In this document: positions 7,706 to 16,221 of the stretch, in pieces
Numbering within the stretch: the stretch's first letter is position 1
Layout: every line of letters begins with the position of its first letter
Source of the DNA: an uncultured Collinsella sp.
Lineage (GTDB): Bacteria; Actinomycetota; Coriobacteriia; Coriobacteriales; Coriobacteriaceae
DNA: 64,000 nucleotides
NCBI GenBank assembly: GCA_900541205.1
Contig: UQIV01000001.1
Location: 1-64,000, forward strand
Direction: 5' to 3'
Position numbers and translations under genes: made by a program
The notes under the pieces: model-generated
The model's input: only the letters and a program-made list of their open reading frames with translations
Told to the model about the DNA's origin: nothing
Databases searched by the model: none

Positions 7706-8719
7706 TTAATAACGCTCGAAGAAGGCAAGCGCGTTGTCGCTGCAGAGCTTTTGCATCACGGTCTTGCCAAAATGCTTGGAAAGCATGTTCTGGAACTCGG
7801 GCATCTTGCTGGCATCGGAGAGGAAAGCGGGCACCGTGGCGCCGTCCCAGTCGCCGCCGAGCGCGATGACGTCCTCGCCGCCCAGGTCGAGCCAGTGCTC
7901 GATATGTGCCGCCAGCTGGTCGAAGGTGACGTCTGCGGCGGTCTTGTCGGTTGCGTCGTTGGAAAGGAACTCGCTGCAGTAGTTGAGGCCGACGATGCCA
8001 CCCATGTCGCGAATGGTACGGAACTGGTCGTCGGTAAGGTTGCGTTTGGCGCCGCAAACCGCACGGGAGTTGGAGTGGCTGGCGACGAAGGGACGCGTGG
8101 CGCGGGCGGCGACCTCGTCAAAGCACTCATCGTTGAGGTGGGAGACGTCGAGTACCATGCCGGCGCGCTCCATCTGCGTAAGTGCCTCGATGCCGGCGGC
8201 GGTGAGGCCGGCGTGGGTGTCGTGGCCGCTCGCGAGCGGTCCCTGCGCGTTCCAGCTGAGTGACGACATAAGCACGCCCAAGCTCTTGAGCACCTCGATC
8301 AGCGCGGGGTCCTCGGCAAAGAACGTGGCGTTTTCGATGGTGTGGATGCAGGCGACCTTGCCGTCTTTGAGCGCAGGGCGAATGTCTGCCGCGCTGCGTA
8401 TGTTGACCATGCGGCCGTGGTTGAGCATTGCCTGGCCGCTCATGTGCGCCATGATCTGCGCCTGGAAGCGCGCGGCGTGGGCGGTGGGAATCTCGTCGGG
8501 GACAAACGTGGCGAAGCACTGTGCCCACGGCGTGTTGCCGATCTTTGCGAGCGAGATGGCACAGGCGTTACCCTCGATGAGGTCGAAATCTTGCGGATGT
8601 GTTTCATCGCCGGGGAAATAACCGTCGGTGCCGGCGGTAAAGCGCAGGTCGAGATCGAGCGTGGCCCAGCCGATGCGGTCGGCGGTGTCGCAGTGTAGGT
8701 CAAATACGGGATATGCCAT
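7706..8719 (-). CDS. membrane dipeptidase (peptidase M19, renal dipeptidase family)
   Basis: A 337-residue zinc dipeptidase. Visible family blocks are the N-terminal metal motif FDLHCDTAD, CIHTIENA with the bridging glutamate, VLDVSHLND, PFVASHSNSRAVC and ALGGDWDG. No signal peptide is present, so it acts in the cytosol on imported dipeptides. ATG 8719 follows CCGGAGGAACC. Confidence 0.93.
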   Translation of the reverse strand: MAYPVFDLHCDTADRIGWATLDLDLRFTAGTDGYFPGDETHPQDFDLIEGNACAISLAKIGNTPWAQCFATFVPDEIPTAHAARFQAQIMAHMSGQAMLNHGRMVNIRSAADIRPALKDGKVACIHTIENATFFAEDPALIEVLKSLGVLMSSLSWNAQGPLASGHDTHAGLTAAGIEALTQMERAGMVLDVSHLNDECFDEVAARATRPFVASHSNSRAVCGAKRNLTDDQFRTIRDMGGIVGLNYCSEFLSNDATDKTAADVTFDQLAAHIEHWLDLGGEDVIALGGDWDGATVPAFLSDASKMPEFQNMLSKHFGKTVMQKLCSDNALAFFERY

Positions 8720-8839
8720 GGTTCCTCCGGTTGCAGCGTTTCTTTGCAAACTGTCTTTGAATTGTATGACTAGGGTATAGTTAGCGCCATATGTTCACGG
8801 CGGCCCGCGTTGTGCGCCGCCCTTATCACGGAGGTTACC

Positions 8840-9268
8840 ATGTCCAACCAGGGCAAGAAGGTCAAGACTCATTATCGCGGCACGCTCGACGACGGCACGC
8901 AGTTCGATAGCTCCTACGATCGCGGCGAGCCGCTGGAGTTCACCTGCGGCGCCGGCCAGATGATCAAGGGCTTCGACGCCGCCGTGGTCGACATGCAGGT
9001 GGGCGAGAAGAAGACCGTGCATATCCCGGCTGCCGATGCCTACGGCGAGCACAACCCCGAGATGGTCCTGACCTTCCCGGCCGAGCAGGTTCCCAACATC
9101 GAGCAGATCGAGAAGGGCATGAAGCTCTTCCTGTCTACGCCGAGCGGTATGCCCGTCCCCGCCGTGGTCATCGACGTGACGCCCGAGGCTGTGACGCTCG
9201 ACGCCAACCACGAGCTGGCCGGCAAGGACCTTAACTTTGATATCGAGCTCGTCGAGGTCGAGGGTTAG
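8840..9268 (+). CDS. slyD: SlyD-like FKBP peptidyl-prolyl isomerase
   Basis: A 142-residue FKBP with the chaperone flap insert of the SlyD type: THYRGTLDDGTQFDSS, GAGQMIKGFDAAV, ADAYGEHNPEM and the C-terminal GKDLNFDIELVEV. The His/Cys-rich nickel tail of the E. coli protein is absent. ATG 8840 follows GGAGGTTACC. The next gene, a UreE-like nickel chaperone, begins 3 bp after the stop, which hints that this pair handles nickel. Confidence 0.92.
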   Translation: MSNQGKKVKTHYRGTLDDGTQFDSSYDRGEPLEFTCGAGQMIKGFDAAVVDMQVGEKKTVHIPAADAYGEHNPEMVLTFPAEQVPNIEQIEKGMKLFLSTPSGMPVPAVVIDVTPEAVTLDANHELAGKDLNFDIELVEVEG

Positions 9269-9271
9269 AGT

Positions 9272-9850
9272 ATGCCTGAACGCTTGGTTTCGACGACATG
9301 CTTGGGAAATCTCAACGATCCGTCCTATGAACTCCTGCTTCGCCGGAAGTTGGGCGGCGTCTTTGAAGTTGACGAGCTACTGCTCGATTGGGACCAGGCC
9401 GATGTATGTGCGTTTGTGGGCGCGACGGAGCTGGGGCGCACGGTCGATGTTCGGCTGGATGCTGCCGACGGCGGTCGTCTTACCGATGGCGACGTGCTCG
9501 CCATTGACCGTTCGGGCATGGTGCCCGTGGCGGTTGTCGTGCGCCTGCGCAGTGCCGAGGTTTATTTGGTCGAAGTTGACCGCATGGACCCGATTGCGCT
9601 CGCGCATGCGTGCTGGGAGATCGGCAATATGCACGCGCCGCTTTTCCGAGGCGATTCGGACGAGCATACCGTGCGCATGTATACGCCGGTGCAGCCTGTT
9701 TTGGGCCGCATGCTCCGGGGCGTCGAGGGCGTTCGGCTCTCGGTGGTTACCCGTGAACTCGATGCGGACCGGCGCTTTGCGTCGAGTGCGGCGGATGCCG
9801 TCGTGAGCATGGCTCCCGACTTTACCATCGTAAAAAAGACGCGCGGCTAA
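9272..9850 (+). CDS. ureE: UreE-like urease accessory / nickel chaperone
   Basis: 192 residues that read like UreE: an N-terminal beta domain with LTDGDVLAIDR, then ACWEIGNMHAPLF, whose GN-x-H-x-P block carries the conserved interface histidine, and PVLGRMLRGVEGVRLSVVTR. The C-terminal His-rich tail of many UreE proteins is missing. No urease subunits or ureF/G/D are in this window. ATG 9272 is 3 bp after slyD, with a ribosome site inside slyD, so the two are co-expressed. Possible targets are urease or NiFe hydrogenase elsewhere; this is inference. Confidence 0.7.
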   Translation: MPERLVSTTCLGNLNDPSYELLLRRKLGGVFEVDELLLDWDQADVCAFVGATELGRTVDVRLDAADGGRLTDGDVLAIDRSGMVPVAVVVRLRSAEVYLVEVDRMDPIALAHACWEIGNMHAPLFRGDSDEHTVRMYTPVQPVLGRMLRGVEGVRLSVVTRELDADRRFASSAADAVVSMAPDFTIVKKTRG

Positions 9851-9931
9851 GCGCGTGTATACGCAAGGCGGGCTTTGAGGGGCGACCAATCAAGGTCCGT
9901 CTTGCTGTTGATAGGAGGCTTTGGGGAACAT

Positions 9932-10729
9932 ATGGGTCTTGAAGGAATCAGGCTGATCGCCTGCGATTTGGATGGCACGTTGCTGCATCCGGGGGAGCGC
10001 GAGCCACGCCCCGAGGCATTTGAGCTCATCGACGAGCTGCATCGTCGCGGCATTGTGATTATGCCGGCGAGTGGCCGTCAATATGCGAGCTTGCGTTACC
10101 TGTTTGCCCCGGTGGCCGATGAGCTCGCCTATGTATGCGAAAACGGAGCCCTGGTGATGAGCGAGGGGCGCGCCGTTGTCAAACGTTCCATGGAGCGTAG
10201 CCTTGCTATGGATATCGCGAATGCCGTGGTCGCCTACCCCCATGCCGACGTAACCCTTTCCTGCGAGGGGCACCTCTACACCATGAGCGGCAACGATGCG
10301 TTCGTCGATCATTTGCGCTATGAGGTCCACTGCGATGTGGCGGTGGTCGACCGCCCCGAGGACATCGACGAGGACGTCATTAAGATTGCCTTCCAGACGC
10401 CCGAGGTGGATCAGCCGGCGGCCCTGGAGTATTTCGAGCGCCTCTTTAGCGACCGTGTTGACGTGATGACGTCGGGAACCGAATGGACGGACTTTATCGG
10501 TTTCGGTTCGGGCAAGGGCTCTGCGCTTGCCGATTACGGTCGTGCCCTGGGTATTTCGCCCGATGAGATGATGGCGTTTGGCGATAACGAAAACGACCGC
10601 GACATGCTCAACGTAGTGGGCCATCCTTATCTAATGGAGAGCTGCAATCCCTCTATGCGTGGCATCAACGACCGCGTCCGTTACGTGCACACGGTCGAAG
10701 AAGAACTGCGCCGTCTGCTTGCCGAGTAG
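9932..10729 (+). CDS. Cof-type HAD-IIB sugar/nucleotide phosphatase
   Basis: A 265-residue HAD hydrolase: motif I IACDLDGTLL at the N-terminus, PASGRQYASLRYLF as motif II, a C2-type cap, then SGKGSALADYG and MAFGDNENDRDML as motifs III and IV. Members dephosphorylate small phosphosugars or cofactors; the substrate is unknown. ATG 9932 is chosen because the domain begins at once and AGGAGG lies upstream. Confidence 0.88.
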   Translation: MGLEGIRLIACDLDGTLLHPGEREPRPEAFELIDELHRRGIVIMPASGRQYASLRYLFAPVADELAYVCENGALVMSEGRAVVKRSMERSLAMDIANAVVAYPHADVTLSCEGHLYTMSGNDAFVDHLRYEVHCDVAVVDRPEDIDEDVIKIAFQTPEVDQPAALEYFERLFSDRVDVMTSGTEWTDFIGFGSGKGSALADYGRALGISPDEMMAFGDNENDRDMLNVVGHPYLMESCNPSMRGINDRVRYVHTVEEELRRLLAE

Positions 10730-10735
10730 GTTTTC

Positions 10736-10798
10736 GGGACATACCTAGAAATGTACTGTTTGCTGTAGCAGATGGGTAAGTAGATTTGCAAACATGTC
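10736..10798. repeat. interrupted palindrome between convergent HAD and fur
   Basis: The 76-bp convergent gap contains GGGACAT near 10737 and GTTTGC near 10759, matched by GCAAACATGTCTC at 10785-10797, plus an ACAT/ATGT mini-hairpin inside. Pairing is imperfect, so I give it low weight. It may end transcription from both sides. Confidence 0.3.
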
Positions 10799-10805
10799 TC
10801 AAAGA

Positions 10806-11186
10806 CTACCGGCAGTCGGGGCAGAGACCCTCGAAGATGGTGTAGTGCGACGTGACGTGCCAGCCGATTTGCTCGGACGCCTTGGCGTCGAGCTGGGCAT
10901 CGAAGGGGAGCGGTACGTCGATGACGCGGCTGCACGAGGTGCAGATGATATGCGCATGCGGCTCGATCGTGCGATCGAAGCGGCTGCCGCCCGGCGTCTT
11001 GATGGAGAGAATCTCGCCGGCGTCGGCCAAGAGATTGAGGTTGCGGTAGACCGTGCCGCGGCTGATTTTGTCATCCTGCGCGCGCACGACGTTGTAGATT
11101 TCGTCGGCGGTGGGATGGTTATAGCTTTGGCGCACGGCGTCAAGAACTAGCTTTCGCTGCCTGGTATTCCTTCTTTGCACCGCCAT
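10806..11186 (-). CDS. Fur/PerR-family metalloregulator
   Basis: 126 residues: an N-terminal winged helix (RQRKLVLDAVRQ, PTADEIYNVV, SRGTVYRNLNLLADAGEI) and a dimerisation domain with HAHIICTSC and a C-terminal GLCPDC, giving the two CxxC structural zinc pairs. Family member (Fur, PerR or Zur) cannot be fixed from this; the compact size and TVYRNLNLL are PerR-like. It has its own promoter with a dyad, suggesting autoregulation. Confidence 0.9.
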   Translation of the reverse strand: MAVQRRNTRQRKLVLDAVRQSYNHPTADEIYNVVRAQDDKISRGTVYRNLNLLADAGEILSIKTPGGSRFDRTIEPHAHIICTSCSRVIDVPLPFDAQLDAKASEQIGWHVTSHYTIFEGLCPDCR

Positions 11187-11222
11187 GCGCCTCGCCTCTT
11201 TTCTATCAACGGTCGTAGGTAA

Positions 11223-11251
11223 ATGATACCGTATTTAGCACACAATACTAA
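11223..11251 (-). promoter_or_regulatory. promoter of the Fur/PerR gene with dyad
   Basis: On the minus strand TTAGTA (11251-11246), 17 bp, TATCAT (11228-11223). Between the hexamers lies GTATT-N8-AATAC (11231-11248), a dyad that could be the regulator's own operator. The promoter overlaps the 3' end of the upstream acylphosphatase gene. Confidence 0.5.
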
Positions 11252-11658
11252 TAACGAGGCGTGAAACCGTCTTCATTGGCAAGTGGGGCTCGGGCCTGGG
11301 CATCTACGAGGCGAAAACGTGTTCCCATGCGCTCGTAGGAGGCATGAAGCGCCTCGAGATGAGATAAGATATTTGCCGGAGCTCCCTGTATCTCCATCTC
11401 GACTGAGCCGTCTTCCATGTTACGCACCCAGCCGGTGAGGGAGCGTGCCTGCGCGAGGTTGGCGTTGGTAAAGCGAAAACCAACGCCTTGGACTTGCCCC
11501 GCCCAGCGCAGGAAATAGCGCAGAGGAGTGTCTAGAGTGGCCTCGTCGCTTGCGAGCACAGTAAGTCTGCGGCGCAGCTCGAGCTCGACGTTTGATGGTT
11601 TTTGAGGCTCTCGACTGCCGCCGGTGACACTGGAGAAGAACGTATCGAAGAGGCCCAT
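11248..11658 (-). CDS. acyP: acylphosphatase with N-terminal extension
   Basis: Hydrolyses acyl phosphates. Residues 45-136 form the domain: RYFLRWAGQVQGVGFRFTN with the catalytic arginine, then TGWVRNMEDGSVEMEIQG with the catalytic asparagine. About 44 residues precede the domain; acylphosphatases are usually about 90 residues. The gene starts 2 bp after the stop of the oxidoreductase gene, so the pair is one transcription unit. Confidence 0.85.
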   Translation of the reverse strand: MGLFDTFFSSVTGGSREPQKPSNVELELRRRLTVLASDEATLDTPLRYFLRWAGQVQGVGFRFTNANLAQARSLTGWVRNMEDGSVEMEIQGAPANILSHLEALHASYERMGTRFRLVDAQARAPLANEDGFTPRY

Positions 11659-11660
11659 CG

Positions 11661-12768
11661 CTATGCCTGCTTGCCTGCGTCGGCCGGGAAGGTTATGCCG
11701 GCCTGCTGGCGCACGGCATCCATGATGCGCAGTGAGACGAGTGTGACATCGCGGTAGTGGCCAAGCTCGTGGCGTCCCGCCGGGGTCTCCCAAATCTCTT
11801 CCTTAACGTTATCGATGCCGCCGATGGCGGTGATAAAGTCTGTGAGTTCGTATTCCATAGTGTTGCTCGATTTGGGCAGGTCGAGCACGCGGCCGTTGTC
11901 GCCCTGTTCGCGCGGTGCCTCGGTCGCTGAGCCGCGTACGACGTCGCCGCGATAGTCGATGCGGACGTTGCAGGGCGTGGACAGATGGTCGATCTGGATA
12001 GTGCCACGCTCGCCTTCGATCTGTGAGGGCAGCAGATCGTTGGTGATCTTTGAATGCGCAAGCTCGACGGAGATGCGGCCTCCGCCATAGCTGGCGAGAA
12101 TGGAGCCGCAGCCGTCGATGGGGCCGTGCGTGAGCTGTCGCGTGGTGGGGTCGAGCAGCGTGGTCATGCTCGTAAGGCCGGAGGGCATGCCGAAGATCTC
12201 GACCATGGGCTCGACGGTGTAGACGCCGATGTCCATGAGGGAGCCCGAGGCCATGTGGCAGTCGAAGATATTGGTGGCGCGCCCCGCGAGAATCTCGTTG
12301 TAGCGCGAGGAATACTTGCCAAAGCGCAATGAGGCGCGGCGGATGGGAGCGATCTCGCCCAGGGCGTCCTCGATGGCATGGAAGGCGGGATCGTGGAGGG
12401 GACGCATGGCCTCGAGGGCTACGACGCCCGCCGCCTCGGCAGCGCGGAAGACTTCCAGCGCCTGCGCTTCGGTGGCGCAGAAGGGCTTCTCGACGATGAC
12501 ATGCTTGCCACCGGCGATGCAGGCAAGGGCCTGCTCGTAGTGAAGTGCGTTAGGGCTGCCGATATAGACGGCGTCGACGTCGGCGGCTGCCGCGAGCTCA
12601 TCGAGTGAAGTAAAGTTTCGCTCGCCACCGCGCTCGGCGGTAAAGGCAGCACCGCGCTCGGCATCGCGCGAGAGCGTGCCCACAAACGCGGCTTGGTCGT
12701 TGGCGTTGACGACCTGGATAAAGTCGTCGGTAATCATGGATGTGCCGATGGTCGCTATACGCAGCATG
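11661..12768 (-). CDS. Gfo/Idh/MocA-family NAD(P)-dependent oxidoreductase
   Basis: 369 residues with an N-terminal Rossmann fold (MLRIATIGTSMITDDF), the VYIGSPNALHYEQAL block and VIVEKPFCATEAQA, whose EKP lysine is the family's catalytic signature. The C-terminal domain contains SGSLMDIGVYTVEPMV. It probably oxidises or reduces a sugar or cyclitol; the substrate is not evident. ATG 12768 is preceded by CAAGGGGGATAC. Confidence 0.9.
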
Positions 12769-12840
12769 TATCCCCCTTGCGTTGTTTGGTCTACAGGATG
12801 AGTGTAGCGCGTGGGGATATAAAGCTGCGCGAAAACGCTA

Positions 12841-13326
12841 TTACAGGTCGCTCTCGTTAAAGCCGGTGTCGATATCGAGGTTACTGCCGTCGGCCGCCGT
12901 GGTGGCGAGCTCATCGCAGCGCTCGTTGAGCTCGTGACCGGCGTGACCCTTAACCCAGATGAACTCAACCTTGTGCTTGCTTTTGGCAGTGAGTAGGCGC
13001 TCCCACAGGTCGCGGTTCTTGACGGGCTGCTTGTTGGCGGTTTTCCATCCGCGCTTTTTCCAGCCGTCGATCCAGTGCTTGTTAAAAGCGTTGACGACGT
13101 ACTGCGAATCGGAATGGACCTCGACCTCGCAGGGGCGGTTAAGTGCCTCGAGCGCCACGATGACCGCCATGAGCTCCATGCGGTTGTTGGTGGTCTTGGC
13201 ATAGCCGCGCGAAAGCTCGGAGGTGAAGGTCTTGCCGGCGGGGTTGGTGTATTTGAGCACGGCGCCGTAGCCGCCGCGTCCCGGATTTGATCGGGCCGAG
13301 CCGTCGGTATAGATGATGACCTTCAC
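12841..13326 (-). CDS. rnhA: ribonuclease HI
   Basis: Degrades RNA in RNA-DNA hybrids. 161 residues with the full catalytic set: YTDGSARSNPG (Asp), NNRMELMAV (Glu), SDSQYVVNAF (Asp) and CDELATTAA (Asp), plus the basic protrusion WKKRGWKTANKQPVKN. I prefer GTG 13326, which follows AAAGGAAG; an upstream ATG at 13347 has no ribosome site. Confidence 0.95.
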   Translation of the reverse strand: MKVIIYTDGSARSNPGRGGYGAVLKYTNPAGKTFTSELSRGYAKTTNNRMELMAVIVALEALNRPCEVEVHSDSQYVVNAFNKHWIDGWKKRGWKTANKQPVKNRDLWERLLTAKSKHKVEFIWVKGHAGHELNERCDELATTAADGSNLDIDTGFNESDL

Positions 13327-13425
13327 GGGCTTCCTTTCGTTGGGCATGTTTCGTGTGAGTGACCATTGTAGCGCCATGCCCGCCGGGGGCTAGCAATCTA
13401 CGATTTCTACCCCGTCTTCCGACAG

Positions 13426-14328
13426 TTAGTTGGCATGGATGATGCGGTTGAGCTCGTCGAGGTATTGCTGCAAGAGGGGAGAGGGCTTGCGCTCGTCGTG
13501 CATGATATAGCCTACGTGCATCGTTGGGGCGTCTGCTAACGGGATCGATGCCATACCCCATTGCATTTCATTGGAGAGGACACCGGTCGACAGGGTGTAA
13601 CCGTTCGACGTGATAAGTAAGTTAGTAAGTGTTCCGCGGTCCGAGATTCGTATGTTGCGGTCGCAAGGGATATAGCTAAAAGGTTCCTCGGCGTAATAGA
13701 AGGAGTTTGAGGCTCCCTGCTCAAAGCTGTAGCGCGTATAGGGCGTGAGGTCGGCAAGGGACAGCTGAGGGCGGCGTGCGAGTGGATGGCGCTCGCTAAC
13801 GAAGACGTGGACCGTCGCGTCGAAGAGGGGGTGGAAGCTCGCGCGGGCGTCGGCGAAGGCCTTCTGCAGGACGCGGGTATTAAAGTCGTCCAGATAGAGG
13901 ATGCCGATATCGCTGCGAAATGCGCGGACGTCGTCGATGATCTGCGAGGTGGTGGTCTCACGCATGATGAACTCGAACTTACTGTCGCGGCAGCGCTCGA
14001 CGACGTTGACAAAGGCCTCGACCGAAAACGCGTAGTGCTGGGCCGAGATGGCAAGGCGCGCCTGGGGTGTACCGCCGTCCTCGTAGCGGGCCTCGAGCAT
14101 ATCTGCCTGCTCCACGACCTGGCGCGCATAGCTCAAAAGCTCGGTGCCGTCGTTGGTGAGCGTGACGCCGCGGCTGGAGCGCGTAAAGATCTCCAGATGG
14201 AGCTCCTGTTCCAGGCTTTTGACGGCGTTTGAGATGTTGGACTGAGCGGTATAGAGGCGCTGAGCTGCAGCGTTGATTGAGCCGGACTCTGCCACGGCAA
14301 TCAGAAAACGAAGCTGCTGAAGGGTCAT
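13426..14328 (-). CDS. LysR-family regulator, divergent from metY
   Basis: 300 residues. The N-terminal helix-turn-helix reads LRFLIAVAESGSINAAAQRL...SNISNAVKSLE, followed by a substrate-binding domain of the CysB/LysR type. I prefer ATG 14328, 9 bp after GAGAGG; another ATG at 14337 abuts that site. It is divergent from the sulfhydrylase gene, and a T-N11-A dyad lies between, so it probably controls methionine/cysteine synthesis in response to a sulfur-pathway metabolite. That ligand is inference. Confidence 0.88.
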   Translation of the reverse strand: MTLQQLRFLIAVAESGSINAAAQRLYTAQSNISNAVKSLEQELHLEIFTRSSRGVTLTNDGTELLSYARQVVEQADMLEARYEDGGTPQARLAISAQHYAFSVEAFVNVVERCRDSKFEFIMRETTTSQIIDDVRAFRSDIGILYLDDFNTRVLQKAFADARASFHPLFDATVHVFVSERHPLARRPQLSLADLTPYTRYSFEQGASNSFYYAEEPFSYIPCDRNIRISDRGTLTNLLITSNGYTLSTGVLSNEMQWGMASIPLADAPTMHVGYIMHDERKPSPLLQQYLDELNRIIHAN

Positions 14329-14349
14329 CGACGCCATCCTCTCGATTGC

Positions 14350-14366
14350 TATCTACAAAACAGATA
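14350..14366. promoter_or_regulatory. LysR-type operator
   Basis: TATCT-N7-AGATA is a perfect dyad with the T-N11-A form of LysR boxes. It lies 22 bp before the lysR start and 23 bp upstream of the metY -35, a fit for activation of metY and repression of lysR. Confidence 0.55.
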
Positions 14367-14388
14367 ACAGGTTAGCGCTTTTAAGTGA

Positions 14389-14417
14389 TTGACCGAGGGA
14401 AACAATGTTCGTACTAT
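14389..14417 (+). promoter_or_regulatory. metY promoter
   Basis: TTGACC (14389-14394), 17 bp, TACTAT (14412-14417). Initiation near 14424 would give a leader of about 175 nt before metY, containing a 17-codon leader peptide. Confidence 0.7.
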
Positions 14418-14485
14418 TCAAAACACACAAAGGCGGTAGGTAATTAAGCCGACCACGGAACCGGGATGCGAAAGGAGGCCCGCAT

Positions 14486-14539
14486 ATGAATTGCTTACCA
14501 AGACGAATGCCGGGCTCCTGTTTGCGCCCGTCGGCGTGA
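14486..14539 (+). CDS. Cys-containing leader peptide upstream of metY
   Basis: A 17-codon frame, MNCLPRRMPGSCLRPSA then TGA, begins 7 bp after a strong AAAGGAGG. It has Cys at 3 and 12 and Met at 1 and 8. It sits inside the metY leader RNA, 61 bp before the metY start. Downstream, CTCCTG (14515-14520) can pair with CAGGAG (14541-14546), and an overlapping GGAGA can instead pair with TTCTC just before CTTTTT. Such alternatives fit ribosome-stalling attenuation in response to charged tRNA-Cys. Short Cys-bearing leader peptides upstream of sulfur-assimilation genes are known in actinobacteria; the mechanism here is inference. Confidence 0.55.
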   Translation: MNCLPRRMPGSCLRPSA

Positions 14540-14600
14540 TCAGGAGACAGCGACTTACTTCTCTCTTTTTAATTGCTTTTGTTCGATCAAGGAGATCATC

Positions 14601-15911
14601 ATGAGCCAGTTTATCAACAACCCCGAGCACACCTTTGGTTTCGACACCCTGCAGCTTCACGTTGGCCAGGAGAGCGCCGATCCCGCATCCGATTCCCGCG
14701 CCGTGCCTATCTACCAGACCACGAGCTATGTGTTCCGCAACTCCCAGCATGCTGCTGACCGCTTTGGTCTTGCCGACGCCGGTAACATCTACGGTCGTCT
14801 GACCAACTCCACCCAAGGCGTCTTCGAGGACCGCATTGCCGCGCTCGAGGGCGGCGTTGCTGGCCTCGCCGTCGCCTCTGGCGCCGCCGCCATCACCTAT
14901 ACCCTGCAGGCTCTTGCCCAGGCCGGTGACCACGTGGTCGCCCAGAAGACCATCTACGGCGGTTCCTACAACCTGCTGGAGCACACGCTCTCCCAGTTTG
15001 GCGTCGAGACCACCTTCGTCGATGCCCATAACCTGGACGAGGTCGAGGGCGCCATCAAGGACAACACCACGGTCATCTATCTCGAGACGCTCGGCAACCC
15101 CAACTCCGACATCCCCAACATCGACGCCATCTCCGAGATCGCCAAGAAGCACGGTTTACCGGTTGTCGTCGACAACACCTTCGGCACCCCGTATCTGTTC
15201 CGTCCGCTGGAGCATGGTGCCAACATCGTCGTCCACTCCGCAACCAAGTTCATCGGCGGCCACGGCACCTCGCTGGGCGGTGTGATCGTCGACGGCGGTA
15301 ACTTCGATTGGAAGGCGAGCGGCAAGTATGCGCAGATCGCCGAGCCCAACCCCTCCTACCATGGCGTCTCGTTTGCCGAGGCTGCCGGTCCCGCCGCCTT
15401 CGCAACCTATGTCCGCGCCATCCTGCTGCGTGACGAGGGCGCCTGCATCAGCCCGTTCAACGCCTGGATCCTGCTCCAGGGCACCGAGACTCTGTCGCTG
15501 CGCGTTGACCGTCATGTCGAGAACACCAAGAAGGTCGTTGAGTTCCTTGCCGGCGACAGCCACGTTGCCAAGGTGAACCACCCGAGCCTGCCCGAGCACC
15601 CCGACCATGAGCTCTATCAGAAGTACTTCCCCCGCGGCGGCGCTTCGATCTTCACCTTCGAGATTAAGGGCGGCCAGGAGGCTGCCTGGAAGTTCATCGA
15701 CCACCTGCAGGTCTTCTCGCTGCTCGCCAACGTGGCCGACGTCAAGTCGCTCGTCGTGCACCCGGCTACCACCACGCACTCCCAGCTCTCTGCCGAGGAG
15801 CTCGCCGAGCAGAACATCACGCCCTCCACGATCCGTCTTTCCATCGGTACCGAGAACGCCGAGGACATCATTTGGGATCTGAAACAGGCCTTCGCCGCGC
15901 TGGACGAGTAA
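14601..15911 (+). CDS. metY: O-acetylhomoserine sulfhydrylase (PLP-dependent)
   Basis: Forms homocysteine (or methionine) from O-acetylhomoserine and sulfide or methanethiol. 436 residues, the length of MetY rather than the shorter cystathionine synthases. Visible are DTLQLHVGQ, YGRLTNSTQGVFEDRIAALE, the PLP region VVVDNTFGTP and the Schiff-base lysine in HSATKFIGGHG. ATG 14601 follows AAGGAG. It has its own promoter, leader peptide and a strong terminator, and is divergent from a LysR gene. Confidence 0.95.
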   Translation: MSQFINNPEHTFGFDTLQLHVGQESADPASDSRAVPIYQTTSYVFRNSQHAADRFGLADAGNIYGRLTNSTQGVFEDRIAALEGGVAGLAVASGAAAITYTLQALAQAGDHVVAQKTIYGGSYNLLEHTLSQFGVETTFVDAHNLDEVEGAIKDNTTVIYLETLGNPNSDIPNIDAISEIAKKHGLPVVVDNTFGTPYLFRPLEHGANIVVHSATKFIGGHGTSLGGVIVDGGNFDWKASGKYAQIAEPNPSYHGVSFAEAAGPAAFATYVRAILLRDEGACISPFNAWILLQGTETLSLRVDRHVENTKKVVEFLAGDSHVAKVNHPSLPEHPDHELYQKYFPRGGASIFTFEIKGGQEAAWKFIDHLQVFSLLANVADVKSLVVHPATTTHSQLSAEELAEQNITPSTIRLSIGTENAEDIIWDLKQAFAALDE

Positions 15912-15971
15912 GGCGACTTGTGCAAGGACCCCTTGCGACTCGATAGGTATAACTGCATAAAATGCCTGCTC

Positions 15972-16012
15972 AAGGCGCCTGTGCGAACAATGGTCGCACA
16001 GGCGCCTTTTTT
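15972..16012 (+). terminator. intrinsic terminator after metY
   Basis: A perfect 15-bp stem (15972-15986 with 16094-minus-style partner at 15994-16008, loop ACAATGG) is followed by six T. The gap from 16013 to 16221 has no gene; GTTTTAC near 16091 and GTAAAAC near 16120 form a 7-bp dyad. Confidence 0.9.
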
Positions 16013-16221
16013 GCATAGAGAGGGTGCAAAAACAGGGTTTTTGGCACGCTTTATGCATTCGAGTTGTGGAAAACTCCTGTTGAGAGGATGTGAGTTTTAC
16101 GCAATTGACGTGCGCCTTTTGAGTAAAACCGCAGGTCGCGATTTGCTCGGGGTACTATGCAGCGCGATCGAATCACACAGCTCAAACGCAGCAAAAACGC
16201 ACTACGGAGGTTTCCAGCTAC

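Noticed and set aside
14424..14600. SAM or cobalamin riboswitch upstream of metY
   Set aside because: None of the conserved core sequences of these classes could be placed; the well-formed leader peptide explains the region better.
15912..16221. c-di-AMP (ydaO) riboswitch ahead of the secreted protein
   Set aside because: Such switches often precede wall genes, but the conserved GC-rich core was not found; only a 7-bp GTTTTAC/GTAAAAC dyad is present.
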